Source: Aculops lycopersici (lineage: Eukaryota > Arthropoda > Arachnida > Trombidiformes > Eriophyidae). From it: a stretch of DNA of 64,000 nt. The translations under genes and the position numbers were made by a program. The notes under the pieces were generated by a model. The model had not been told where the DNA came from and did no database searches. It was given only the letters and a program-made list of their open reading frames with translations. Of this stretch, positions 1 to 13,023 are shown piece by piece. The first letter of the stretch is position 1. Each line of letters begins with the position of its first letter. The DNA lies in NCBI GenBank assembly GCA_015350385.1, contig WNKI01000004.1:2410448-2474447 (forward strand), given 5' to 3'.

Positions 1-1332
1 AACGACCGACGATAGAGAGAGAGAGAGAGGAAAAAGTGGAGGAAAAAAGACTACCTACTAGTTGTTCCCATTGCGCGACAACAAGACCAACCAGGTTACG
101 TGATTCAACTTGGACGACATTTCTCATGGTGAGGTCCGCTCTTTTACCTGTGCAATAAAAAGAAAAACTCAGTCTCCCTTCTCCACTCTCTCATCCGCCA
201 AAACTTTGCTTCCAAAAGTAAGCCCAAAAAGCGAACGGCCGACCACCAGTGGCGGCCGATGATTAATTGTAACTATAATTACCTGGCCGACTGGAAAATG
301 GATGGGCGCGTCTAGCTGGAGCCCGAGTTTGCCTCTCTTTCCGGTGGATTCTGTCGCACCCACTAACTGGCTCGTTGCTGCCGCTGCAACCTGGTTGCTT
401 CATTGCCAGGGCTGCAGTAAATCGAATCGGAAATCATCGCTATCGACGTCGTCGTTGTCCTGGTAGTTGATAGGAGCAAACGATCGGATTGGAGGTTGGC
501 GAGAGGGACAAACTTTTGTTCCCTACCCAACTTTTCCCGATTTGTGTGTCGTTTCACCTGCCAACTTGTACAGTTAGTTGGGGCCAGAGGCTTCGACAAA
601 CGGAACTCGAGGATCGAGTGTTTGGCTGCCTCGTTGTTGAATCGAGTGCAACCCGACAAACCGTTAGTTGGCCAAACAACATGAAACTCGGCCATTTACC
701 CAACCGAACTACAGCCAAAGTCAACCTAATTCAATTTAAACTCGCGTGATTAAAACAATGACATGCAAATTTGCCTCGAAACCAACTAGCGCCACGCAAC
801 TCGCTACTTCCGGTTCGCGACTAAACGGCTGCAGCGGCGGCGCCCTCGTCCGTTGGACCAGTGCTTAGATCCAGACCGGAAACACGAGGATCAGGCGGCA
901 AAAAGTCAAGTTTAATTAAATGCAGTTGGTCGGCTGGTTTCGGGACAACGAAAGTTTGGTTTGTCATCCTCTAGCTGATCCTCAAGGTGGCCCTCGCTGG
1001 CTGCTCGCTCGCTATGTGCCCTTTGCTTCGTCTCTCGCTCGGTGGGCAGCAAATTTAGATTACACACGTGATTAGAGCAAAGTCGCTCACACAAACAAAT
1101 AGACGTCGCGCCAAATTCTGCTCACTGGCTACACAAACCAAGCGGCCGGCCAGTCGGTTGGTGGGGCGAAATCAAATGTAATAATGCGCTTAGAATTAGG
1201 CTACTGCTATAGCTGCCGCCGCCGCCGCCACAGACCGCAAATGAGCACTACTTTGCTCGGCTCGCTTGGTTCTCCTTCTGTCTCATTCTCTCTGCGCGCT
1301 AGTTGGGCACGTAGCTTTGCGACAAAACAGCC

Positions 1333-1410
1333 CGCGCTCAAGTCGCTAGGTCCCCGCGCCGAGCAAATGAGTGAGCTCTAGTGGCGGCGGGACCTAGCGA
1401 CTTCCGCGCT
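1333..1410. repeat. Imperfect inverted repeat, 15-bp perfect core
   Basis: The 15 bases at 1340-1354 (aagtcgctaggtccc) are the exact reverse complement of 1389-1403. Partial pairing extends to about 28 bases on each side (1333-1360 with 1383-1410), leaving a 22-34 base loop. No coding role is apparent. Confidence 0.75.
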
Positions 1411-3056
1411 GACACCCACAAGATACAGTGAGTTGCTGGCGAGAGAGGGCCACGAGTCAAGTCAGTCAGTTAGTGAGGAAGTAAGTGAGCTACAATCATT
1501 AAACCGAATGAGCGACTAGCGTACACTAGTCACACTGGCTGCTTGGCGCGAGATAATTTGCATAGTTGGCGCCACGTAGTTGCCAATGGGGGCGTTTTGT
1601 GCACTAGCTGGCTGTACAAACGTCTATCAGCCTGGCCAGCGAAGAGACAGCGCGGCACTTCCGGCGTGCGGCTAGCAGTCGCCCACTTCCGGTGGCTTTA
1701 GGTCGCCGTCTCGAGACTTTTATGGGTCTATCTTTCAGTTAACTACAAACATAGACAAGAGACGAAGACGAAGTTATCTTTTCGCCTAGATCTAGCATCT
1801 TGCATCTCCTCGCAGGCTACGCGAGCGTTTGTTTTCTTGTCTTGGGGGTACCGGAAGCGGAAGTGGCGCCGCCAGCACCCCGCAAGACCAACTTCTGCCA
1901 CAACGTTGGTTCCTCCTGCCAGATGACCCGCTGGATGATGCCGCAGTGATGATGATGATGATGATGATGCAACGACGACACAAAATGAGCAACGAAATGC
2001 TAGAACCTCGAGGCTCCAGCAGCCTCAGCTCAAATTGACGGCCGCAATAAAGTTGATCTGTTGTTCCGACCTATTGGATCAGTGGTGTTGTTCCATCATC
2101 ATTTCGTGTCTTTTTACTCCACCCTTTACAACCTACCAAATAATAGCCCGAGGATAATGATTTCGACCAACTAGATGTCGTTGCAAGCCAACAAATTGGA
2201 GCACCATAAACGAGAGCAATATCAGCAACAGCGTGGAGGCAAATCAAGATTAATCGTCCGCTTGACTAGCGGCCAGTGTTCTGGTATCTTTTTCATACCT
2301 TCCATTGTGTCGAAATGGAGGGGAGAGGAGAGGAAAACATTGGCTCAGAGGTGGAGCCAGCTAACCTTTGCACTCAGCGTGTTGCTCATCGTTTCGTAAA
2401 CTTTGCCGCCGCCGTCGAGAAATTAGCTCACGAAAATTTGACGATGAGGTGAGCGAGTGAGCAACAGTGACGACAAAACTGATTAGATGATGAAACTGTG
2501 TGGTGTTGCTGCAAACTCTCGCCTCCGCCGTCGTCGTCGTCGTCTATTTGTTTGTTTGTTTTCTCATCTAACCTCAAGATCCGTGTTGTCATCTTAAGGC
2601 AAGTCGTGAAAATGGCAAACAGAGCGAGACGATGCAAGCTACAGGAAATTGCTCACTCGCTCGCCTGCGACGCTTTGGCTCAGGTGAACCAATTACCTGT
2701 TATCTCGTTCCTCGTGGCGCCGCTGCTTCCTTTGAGTGGAGCTTGATGGCATAGACGAGGAGATGATGATGCGATTACTTGCCAAATTACTTGTTAATGT
2801 TAGGGGAGGAGGAGGAGGAAAAACACGATGTTTAGCTTGAAAAATAACAGGACAGACAAGAACAAGATGCAAAAAATTTCGGGGGTAATTGGAAAACTGG
2901 GCAATTTTAGTTTAGTTCTCGGTTTTAGTTTGCGGGGGAAGCAGGAGCAAGGGAATTGAATTCAATTTGCTTGATTGATTTGAGCATCTCGCGCTAGGAA
3001 GTGCAAATTTCACTTCGGAAAGCGTGAAATTATGTCACCATTTATTCGACTGGATG

Positions 3057-3057
<1 letters not shown>

Positions 3058-3102
<45 letters not shown>

Positions 3103-3119
3103 AGAGAGAAAGAGAGCGA
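3058..3119. repeat. (GA)n microsatellite
   Basis: Nearly pure GA dinucleotide tract with a few AAA interruptions. Similar tracts occur at 7771-7801 (GA), 4619-4660 (CT), 13336-13360 (CT), 25459-25490 (CT) and 31885-31920 (CT), and on both sides of each assembly gap. Confidence 0.95.
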
Positions 3120-6100
3120 GCGAACCGCAAGTTGGCGGCAACGGAGGCATCAGTCTGCCAGCGTTTAAACCCAAGGGATTCGAGGACTGCAATGGAATCT
3201 TGGGCCAAGCGAACGCTTGATTGCGCCAGCTAAAGCGATGAGGCCAACTTAAGTGGCCTCATCAGCCGCCTTGAGTCGATGCCCAGTTGGCCTTTCCCCT
3301 TTCGATTGCTCCTTTTAAAGCTGGTAGTTGTGCTGCTGGTGCAAAAGAGCAATCGATTGTCTTCACCATGAGGGTTGCCGACAGTCAGCAGTTTGAGTTA
3401 CTCTCCGCTCTCCGCTCTCCGCTATCAACGAAACGAGACGAGACGAGAGAGGAGAAAGTCGAACGCGATGAGCCATTGCCGTCGCCACCAAAGACGACGA
3501 CGACGACGACCACTGCTACTTCTACGAGACCAAAACCAAAACCATCGCTCCGAGCCCCGAGCTTCCAAGTTTCGAAGCAGAGAGACGCCCAAAAGGGAGG
3601 GCAAAAACTAAAACTTGAACTCGCCATCTATCACCGAGGAGAAGCCATTTTAGTCGCCATGTTGGAGCTATGGATCGACAGGCTGGCCGACCGATATCAT
3701 TGCAAATAGCTGAATCAACCATCGCGCTTCTTTGCTTTGGTTGCACTACCACTGGTTTTGTTGGTGGTAGTGGCGGCGGTGGCAGCGGTTTACTCGCCGT
3801 GTAATTAATGTAATGGCACCAGATTCTCCGCTTGCCATCGTCGATGGCGAGCGCCAGTACCAGCGACTCGAGTGGCTAACGAGACGCGACTACATGAGAT
3901 GAGATGGAGGCAAAAAGGGGGAAGGGGGCCATTGTAATGCATGCCCATTTGGCTAACCTTTTGCATTGGCCGCAATCTCTTTTGTAGTCGTCGTCATCGT
4001 CGTTGTCGTTGTCGTCGTGGTCCACGTTTTTCTTTAGGCAGCAGCTCGTTGAGTTCAGCGGCCGCCAAGCAAAACTTTGCCGCACTATCAGTGGCGCCAC
4101 TCGGCACTTCCGCTCCTAGCGGCGCCCGCACAACACGCGCTCAGCCAACATTGGGCAGCGTCTGTGATAGCAACAAAACAGGGAAAGAAAGGGAGCAAGT
4201 GATACACCACAAAACGCGACGAGGGGATCAGAATCCATCCATCACACGCCTCCATTGCTCTTTCCTCTCTCGCTCTTGCTCCCTCTCTTCGCCTCGGCTT
4301 GTGGCGGCACCGCTGACGGCAGGCCAATTGATGCCTCCGATTGGCTTTCCGCCGGCGACATTTCGTCTCCTTTGGCTGGTGAGCTCGGAGTTGGCGACTA
4401 GCTCGCGCCCACACAAGATTTTGTCGCCTTCTCGAGTTCGAGCTAAAGCTCAACTCGGAGATCGAGGCTTCGGGTCGGGTTCGGCGGCTTCCGGTTTGGT
4501 TGGCCTCTTGAGTTTCGAGTCGAGCGCCGAGAGCGGCGGCCTTAGACGTTTGACGTTGATTCAAGTTGAAGGTTTTGCTCCTAATCGAAGGCTCGTTAGT
4601 CCTTCTATCTGTCCGAGCGACTCTCTCTCTCTCTCCCTCTCCCTCTCTCTCTCTCCCGCTCGCACACAATGTAGGTGTTGAGTACCGACACGCCCACTGC
4701 GGCGGCGAGACTACAGCGGGAGAATGGAAAGTGGGAAAGTAGGTGCAGCAAATGATTATTGTTGTTGTTATTATTTCTCCACACTAGTGAATGTCGAGTA
4801 GTCGAGCGGATGGAGCGATAAACGTTTGCTGTTTAGAGGAGAGGCGGGAAAAGTAAGGAGGAAAGAGCAGCCGGCTCGGCGAGCGGAACAAGCAAAGTGA
4901 GCAGCAGGAAAAAGGGGGGAGAGAGAGAAACGAGATGAGACAGGCGAGCGAGAGACAAAAGAGCAACGGGTCCGACGATCGACTGACTCACTGACTGACA
5001 AGCAGCTGAGAACTGAGACTGTGAATAGCATTTATCATTGTAGCTCCGCTCTTTGGCTTGCATCGCGTTAGTTTTGTTGTCGTCGTCGTCGTCGTTATAT
5101 GTAGCAAACATATGGGCTGGCGGTGGAAATAAAATAGCCCAGAGACAAAAAGGGGAGCTACATAAACATGGCGATCTAGTTGGCGGCGACGGAGCAGCAG
5201 CAATGGAGATCGAGTGGTCGTTTGAGTTCGAGTCTGAGTCGGAGTTCAAATGTAATTTTGAATAAAGTGCGAATAAAGCACAAACTGATGGGCGCCCAGC
5301 GCGACTCCAGTCCCCAATGCCTCAGTTGCTCGTTATCTTCTCGCTCTCTCTCTCTCTCTCTCTCACTTGCTTACCTAATGTTGTTGCCCAACACTCTCGG
5401 CGCCACTCGCAACAGAACCCAACTTTACCTGCTTCGGTGTGTGTCTATGTGAATGCCTCTAGCTTTCATATGGTCGAAGAGGGAGAGGGCGGAAAACAAA
5501 ATCGATTTCTCTCTCTCTCTCGCGCGCGCCAGTCAATGGCAAGTGTCGATGTTTTGCCCACTTCTATCCCTCTCTCTTTCTCCCCTCCAAACGGAACTCA
5601 CAACAAAGCTAAAAAACATCAACACCAGGAGCTCTCCTTTACTGTTGAGAAATGTGTCGACTGTGGCTAGTGAGTGTGACTGTGCAACTCCGACCGCGAT
5701 ACACCAAAGATTTAGACTCCTCTTACTTAACGCTACTTTCAGTGGCACGATCAGCGACCAACAGCAAGGCAACCACTTGCTGCTGCTGCTGCTTCTGCTG
5801 CTAGCTCGTCGATTCCAATAAAAGTCTCGTCGAGTCGAGTTGCTTGTAGGCGAGGGAGTAAGTAGTAAGAGGAGGAGCGGAGTAGAGGCGAAAGCAACCG
5901 CCGACAACAATGATTTCAAAGTGCAATCATCTAGCGCCCGAGCCTCTATCGTCTTTGCTCCCATGAAAGCCACTGCAACTGCCATTTCCATTGCCACCGA
6001 CACCAAGAGGATCATTTGAACTGAAAGGCTGTGGCAAAAGGCGCGCAACTCTAGCTAATGATGTGAGTTTGTATTTTCAAGTGCCACTCGCTCTCCTTCT

Positions 6101-7129
6101 ATTGCTCGCATTTGGTTAGCTAGCTTGGCGTTCGAGAGTCGAGCAAGAGGAGAAAGAGGAGAGAGTGGAGCAAAGGAAAGGAAACTGGGCAAATAAAGAA
6201 AGAGAGACTCGATTTACAGGTAGCGCAATGATTTTAGTCTCGGCACTCTATTTCCGTTTTATTCTTTATATAAAATTTAAGCGGCAACAGAAAGCTTTGG
6301 TTCGCTTGAGGTTACATAACAAAGAATAGGCAGACAAAAAGCGGGATGTCAACTGTTCAGTTGAGGCTGCCGCTCGCCGGCAAGTTGCTCAATGAAGTCA
6401 AGCCAAAACCACTTGCCGACAAGGAGGATGGCGGAGCCGACGACACAATAATGGCACGCGGCGGCCAGTGGAGTGATCAATATGAATCCAATGGCTTTAT
6501 AAGCTTCGCCGCTCTAGTCTCTTTGTCGCGCCACTTGGTGCGCTCTATTACATTCTATATGAAAGTAACGCAAACTAGCCACCACCTACAGGCTGTAGCT
6601 AGTCAGCTCAAGTGGCAGAGTTTTGCGGATGCCCCACAAGCGCGCCACAAGATTTCACCCCTTGGTTTGCTTACTCGCGCAAGAGCATTGCAGAGAAGGA
6701 GGGAGCAACGTGAACACAACACTGACTGTCCAGGCGACGATAGCATATAATAGTAATAATAATATAATAGCATTAATCAATTAATCATTTTGGCCGGCGT
6801 GGCTGTTGTTGTTGCTGTTGCTGTTGCTCCCTTTTGGCCACGACCTCAAGTGCTGTCTTTTCAATCGTTTGTTGCTCGAGATCCGGAGCAAACGAGATTC
6901 TCTTTCCAAATGGGAGGCCCGAGTTAACTGCCACCAAGCACCGCAACTACCCCTGCAACGATGACATGAAAGCCAGTAGCTCGAATAACACGAACACCGA
7001 GCGGAACATTAGCGGCACACATAGACCGAGAAAGAGAATGCCGCTGATATTAAAATGCCGCCTTCCACTTGGCGGCAGTAATTCGCTCCTCTCTGGTTAG
7101 ATTGAGAGTCGACTTTTGACCCACCGGTT

Positions 7130-7182
7130 CGGCTCGGCTCGGCTCGGCTCGGCTCGGCTCGGCTCGGCTCGGCTCGGCTCGG
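7130..7182. repeat. CGGCT pentanucleotide array, about 10.5 copies
   Basis: Perfect tandem repeat of a 5-base unit over 53 bases. A shorter degenerate relative (ggctcggcccggctcggctc) is at 8438-8460. The unit length is not a multiple of three, so it is not a coding repeat. Confidence 0.95.
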
Positions 7183-7769
7183 TTTAGTTTGGTTTGGTGG
7201 AGCTCATTTTAGCTTGGAGTCGCCATCAAGCTACCGGCAAGAGCAAGGCAAGAGGAGAGACACTGAACTAAAATTGGTTGTTACGTAAGCAAGGGTTCGG
7301 TGGGCCAGCGTTCAAAATAATCATTCAATAACAACGCCAGCCAGGCAAAGTCCACAGGCACCTAGCGAGAGCGACAACGACAACGAGAGCAACAGAAGCG
7401 CCGACTACAATGACAATCAACCAAGTCAAAGCCCAACCAAAACTTGCGGCCAAAACTTGCCAATTTGACTCGCAAAGTTGGTGGCTTAGTGGTTGCCGTC
7501 GAAAGTGAGTTAAGCCAAAGCGCCAAGTCCAAGTTGGCGAGCCTAACGAGAGTTTGTATTCAAATTTATGCTTCCGCGCGCATTAGATTGCCTAGTGTGC
7601 GAGTCTTCTGCTTGGTGTTGCGGCACAAAACGGGCAACTTTGTGGTCACCAGCGCCACCATAAAGTCGCCCATAACTCACGTGAAACTCAAGTGTAAATT
7701 ATTATTACTATTAGCGCTTTCGGCTCCAACTCTCGCTCTTTCTCTTTATGCAACTTAGAGAACGAAAGT

Positions 7770-7802
<33 letters not shown>

Positions 7803-10554
7803 ACGACAACGGAGCTGACGGTGTGTTGCCTTGCGGGCCGTTAGTTGGTTAGTTAGACTTTGGACGCGTGAGGAAAGAATGGCAAAGGCTAATGGTCGCA
7901 CTGCGAGAGTTGAGTCTTTGGCCAACACAGCCAAAAACGACCACCACCAGGAACCGCAAGCGACAATAGCCTCAAGTTGTTGCCTTGGTTACTACTTCCG
8001 GTGGCCGCCAAGTGGATTGTTGCACTACACCAGGCCGACTTTTAGCGAGGCGTTTAATTATCGCCCGCCGGTCTTGTGTCGGGCGTTGGAGTCGAGGGTG
8101 AAGTTTTGGTGGTTGGGGTTCGAGTTGGAGTTGAATGTGAAGTTGAAGCTCGAGAGCTAGTGGCAGGCGACATCCGCTAACCCCACGCCTCTTTTGCCAC
8201 AGAAAGAGAGAGAGAGAGAGGAAGAGGGAGTGAGCCACACTTTCGGCTAGAAGACGAATCGCACACAATTGGCAGCCACGCACCTGAGGCCAGCGGCCAA
8301 TTAACTCCTGACCAGAAGTGGCAAGTCGGCGCCTGATTGACTTTTCACCCCTCGACCAAAGCCACATGTAGCACCCGATCAGCGCCAGAAAGATGAGTTT
8401 TGTTCGGTTTCCTCTCGGTTGTGTTTGGTTCGTTTGGCTTGGCTCGGCCCGGCTCGGCTCTGATCGGTTATCGGGCGAGTGAATCTAGCCGCTCGCTTTG
8501 TTGCTTCTCAAGATGTGGATTCCAGCGCAGGTAACTAGAGTTAATAATAAGTCTATCTGCCGGCCAGCCAGTGAACCGAGCCAAACTAAAACAAGTGGTT
8601 GAACTTCCGCTCAGCCCACAATTCAATGCCTCCTTTTTCTCTTTCTTTCTTTCATTCTCTCTCGCAACCTTACGATTCAATCTTGAGACAAAAACTTCAC
8701 CTCTAGGCCAAACTCCAAGAGCAAACACAAGCAACTGGATGATGAAACAGAGAGCGCCGTTGTCGTCGTGTTGTCGCTGCTCCTGTGCAATTACAATGTA
8801 TACATTATTATTATTACTATTATTATCATTACATCTAGCCAACGACGTCGTCGCCGCCACACCGCTAGCTGTTGCAGTTGTGTCGCTGGTAGTGTTTAGT
8901 TGGGCCGAGTCAAGTTGAGTAGTCAGCGAGTTGAGCTGGTTTAGGCGCCAAAGTAACCAGAAACAACGCGTTGAGGTAATGAGTTTTCCATTAGCACTCG
9001 TCGCCATCTACAACCAAACTTTTTTCTACCTCCCTCCCTCCTTTCCTCTCCCCTTCATTCCTATTGACTTGGCCCGAATCGGTGGCCACTTCTATTGACT
9101 TTTTTGTAGCAGTAGCGAGAGTGGCAAAGAGAGTCACCTGTAAAGGAAAGGCGAGCCACGCCCACCAATCGAAACGCGCGGCGGGCGGCCGGTCGGCTGA
9201 GCTGAGCGCGCGATCCGTTCACCCCGATGGGCGCAAATAATGGGCGCCCATTACACACTAGCCAAATAGTTGCAATGCTACTTGTAGTGGCTCGCCCACT
9301 AAGACCTCGGTCCACGAGTCGCGACACTAACACGTCGTCGGCTGTCCGGGGTGGCGGCGGTGATGGTGGCGACAATTGTGCTCCTCGTGGTGGGCAACAA
9401 AACACAATGCACACTCTCAGGTCTATTTAGCCGCTTCAATGTTGTTGCTGCTGTTGTCGCCGCTGTTGTCCACTTGGCCCACCTGTCAAGCAAGGGGGCC
9501 GCCGACTTACAATGGCTCCACTCTATTCGTTGCGCTTAGTAATGAGAGTTTAACTCGAAGGGGGGTGGCGGTGGCGGCGGCGACGGCGACACAATGGAAA
9601 CATCGACAACAGCTCAGCTCACTCGAGTGCCAAGAAACGACGACGACCGGAAGCGGAAACGTCATTGCCAACGACGAAACTTCCAGTGAGAGAAGTGGAA
9701 CTGGGCAACGATTTTAATGCGCGCGACTCGGGGGCAGCTGCTGCACTCTAACTAGCCTATTGGAGTCAATCGATCAGCAGTAGGCAGGTTAATTGAGTGC
9801 CGACTGCTTGTTGCTAGGTGCGTTGCAAGTGGCAGCGAGAACTTGTGACTGCGACTCTGGCGACAGTAATAAATGAACCCTCTCTGCGCCACGAAAAAGG
9901 CGGCCGCATTTTACATACGACGACCAAACTCGATTTGCTGCTACCTCCGCCGCCGGCGCCTCGTCACTTGATTCATCTGGAATGCAAAGAGTTTGACTTG
10001 CACGAGTATCGGTGACAGCAGCGACGGCGGGCAATTTAAATATGAAAGGAGCCACTCGTCTGCTTTGCCAACAGATAAGCTTGCTCAACTTCTGCGCGCT
10101 TCCGGTTTAGAGCGCATTCAAGTTCTCGTCTCTGGCTGTAGACATAAACTCACAGCCAGAGCCGCAGCTGCAGCCACAACCACAACCATAGACACAGCAA
10201 CAACAACAACAAACAAGACAACAAGTTGAGCTTCGTGTTGCAAGGATTACGGCGCTTGAAACTACCAGGCAAGACAGTCCATTGATTCGCAATCTCTGCC
10301 TCCTCGCCTTCCTTTTTGGATCAATGGCCTTGCAATTCAAAAGCGCGAACGCTTTCGCCTCACCGAATCGCCAGGTGGATGCTCGGTGGTTCTGTTTGTG
10401 TGGAGGCAGTAGCGAGAGTAGCAGTGACGAATGGCAGTGGCGACGGGTTATAGGCGGCGGCGGAAGTCGCGCGTCGTCGCGTTGGCTGGATGTAGAGGCA
10501 GATGCAGTTTCGGTGGTTGGCCCAACCAACAAGGGGAGCACCCGAGATGATGAT

Positions 10555-10555
10555 A

Positions 10556-10592
<37 letters not shown>
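10555..10592. repeat. AAT trinucleotide array
   Basis: About twelve tandem AAT units. Open frames through it would encode poly-Asn or similar, but no surrounding gene is recognised. Confidence 0.9.
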
Positions 10593-11765
10593 GTCGAAAC
10601 GGAAGCTGATTGTGTTTACTACGTTTCTGCGTGACACAAAAGCTGCCGCGTGTCTAGCGCGAGACGCGCCGGCTCACTTGGGACCACCTGAGAGTTCAAA
10701 GAGCGAGTGAGCGAGTTACGTAACTGAGCGAGCGCCAACAAGGGACTGCGGCACCAACACAGTCAGTTACGCAACCACGCCTTCAATCAACGACATTGCG
10801 GCAGCCCGTCGGAGCTCCCGCTCTTTGGGCTTGCAGGTTTGTGGTTGTGTCGCTGCAGCTTGATTTCCTCTGCTGTCGCCGCAAAGCGGCCAACGATGTA
10901 GTCAGGCAGCCAGGCAAACGAGGCCAATTGAATAAACAGGAAATGGATGAGGTGGAGGATTCGCAATGTTGGCCAGCGAGCAAATCAAATCGCGGCCGCA
11001 GTTTGGCTGGTTCTGGTGGCTGGCTGGCTGGCTCCCAATTCCAGTTCCACTCGGCCGCCGAGTTATTGGTCCAAGCCTCTACATCAGGAGGTAATGTCGC
11101 CTAGTTGGTGTGCGCCGATGGAGACAACAGCAGCAGCAGCAATTGCAGGTAGTCAATCGTCGGTGGAGGTTACGGCTCAGGTTATATAACACACAGTGGC
11201 GACAAGTCGATGTCGACGGTGTTAGATCGTGGGTGCCACCGCCGCCGCCGCAATTGCAATCACGCGGCACTGATTTATGCCCACCGGTGGAAGTCTCGCG
11301 ACATGGTGAGCTCCGCCGACAAACTCCCCGTTGGCGGCGGTGGCGGTAGTGGTGGTTGCGGCGGCTCAGCAGGTAGCTTGTGTGTGTGTAAGTGACTGAG
11401 TAGCCGGCTCCCTAGCGGTGAGCGTTTAACGACAACCTCTGGAGCTAGCTATGGCAACTGCCATTTGATTGCCGTTGTCCTCGTGGCCAACTAGGAAATA
11501 TATTGGCTCTTGTCGGTATATTTGGTTTGGAGCCACATTTATATATAAACTCACGGACTCTGTTTTGTCTTGCTCTCGCTCTTTGGGGCCCAAGTTCATC
11601 TATAGCCCTCCTTATATTTTGGTCTCTTTACCGTTACTCTCGCTCTTACTGGCTGTAAAATATTGAGCGAGATTTTCCATCCAGCAGAAAACTCAAAACG
11701 ATGACGAGCACGTCGACTGCAAAAAGAAGACGTTACGTGTAGCAAACAGGCTTCCGTAAACTTAC

Positions 11766-13023
11766 CTGCGCTTATCACAACATCGCGGCTAACAATTGAA
11801 CCCCAAGGATTCGCCGCTTGGCACTTGTAAACTGTCGCGTGGATTTCGGGCTCAAATTCGTGCTCCTTGAAGGCGGAAATGACTAGTGAATTATCATATC
11901 TAATGTAGCGTTTGTCAAGCAACGAGCCCATTTCTACCTGAACGCCTTTGTGCCACCAAGTCTATTGGTCGTGGTTGTTGTTAATATTGTTTTGGTATAA
12001 TTTTCAGATAGATTTTCAATGCGATCCGAGTATTTTTGACAATTTTGGTTTTTTTATTTAAAGTTCGAAAAGACAAACAGAGAAGGTTAGATGTTGTCTA
12101 CTTCCGGTCAGCGGGAGATACGCGCTTTCAGCGCTAGGGTAAGTTGGTTTCTCGGATAAGTTCCAGAAAAAGAGGAAAATACTAACAATTGTCGGCGTTG
12201 GCTGGCCACTAGCGGCACAGGGAATCACCAAGTCGGACGAATTCAGGTAGTGGATGAAACTAGGCGGCTCCTTGACGAATTGAGGCCCAATCTTCTGTTG
12301 CATTTGGTTACTTGAATCTTGATTCTGTTGCAAGGTCAAGTCTTGTTGCTGCTGCTCGTTGTTTAAAGTGGACGACGACGAGTCCATTTGACTGTAGGGC
12401 GGCGATCGGCGTGTAAATTGTGCAAGATTGTTGAAGGGATCGCCGTTTCCGCTTACTAGCGACTCAACACTGCGACCTCCACCACTTCCGACTGGCCAAT
12501 CGGCGGCGTAGTCATCGGCGCCAAGATTGCCAGCGACGAGGCGAGAATCTTGCAGGTGGTCGTCCGCCGCCTGGCGTCGCCACAACTGACGCCGGTCTGA
12601 CTCAACGGAACCTCCCACCGCCGAGGACTCGAAGTCGCTCGAGATGGGCGTGTCCGCGTCGTCATCCTCAACGTAGTTTGCGGCGAGAAACGAGTAGTCG
12701 ACTAGGAAGGTGTTTGATTGATCGCTTGAGTTGTAGGCTGTTAGTTGGTCCGAGTCAATTGTAAATTGACCTAAGCTAAAGGTGGTGGTGTATAATGATA
12801 GTAACAATAACGGTAGCAAAAGTGATGCTGGTGTAAAAACAATCATTTGTGATAACTTGCTGCGATGCGCCCACCTGTTTGTGGACGCGAAATTTGCTGC
12901 TGCTGCTCCAATTACAGGTGGAAACTTCCGCTTTCGACGCCTCGGGCGCCACTTGCGCTCTTGCTGCGCCTGCAGTTGGTGTTGGTGTTGTTGCTGTAGC
13001 AACATCTTGGTCACCTTTTTCAT
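11766..13023 (-). CDS. Dscam: Dscam-like cell adhesion molecule, first two coding exons
   Basis: Exon 1 is 13023-12187 (279 codons, phase 0) and exon 2 is 11961-11766 (196 nt, ending in phase 1), separated by a 225-bp intron with GTTAGT donor and AATAG acceptor. Together they encode a secretory N-terminus and one Ig domain. The domain has the Ig cysteines (IPC in exon 1, YKC in exon 2), the tryptophan TWWHKG at the start of exon 2, and the signature WGSIVSRDV, which closely matches the first Ig domain of arthropod Dscam (NQFGSIISRDV type). Dscam is a neuronal and immune surface receptor. A hydrophobic segment lies at residues 61-82; Met60 (12846) directly precedes it and would make a normal signal peptide, whereas Met1 adds 59 basic and Gln-rich residues. 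About 160 acidic, Ser- and Gln-rich residues separate the signal from Ig1, which is unusual. The rest of the gene lies to the left of the window. Confidence 0.8.

Larger units (their letters stand above)
1..11765. other. Long non-coding stretch, probably Dscam intron
   Basis: No reading frame here has recognisable domain content. Frames of 60-190 codons exist, but they are rich in simple-repeat residues and have no homologue I recognise. The stretch lies directly downstream, on the minus strand, of a perfect splice donor (GTAAG at 11765-11761) that ends Dscam exon 2. It is therefore most simply the beginning of a long intron running off the left edge. It holds (GA)n and (CT)n tracts, a CGGCT pentanucleotide array at 7130-7182, an AAT array near 10555-10592 and a long imperfect hairpin at 1333-1410. 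I saw no tRNA, mobile element or further Ig exon. Nested small genes cannot be excluded. Confidence 0.5.

Noticed and set aside
3941..4681. 246-codon open frame on the plus strand and its 193-codon antisense partner
   Set aside because: Both are Ser/Arg/Leu-rich, arise from (CT)n and GCC-rich DNA, and show no domain; mutual openness on both strands points to composition.
5533..6048. 171-codon minus-strand frame
   Set aside because: Leu/Ser-rich sequence from simple repeats; no family and no supporting splice pattern.
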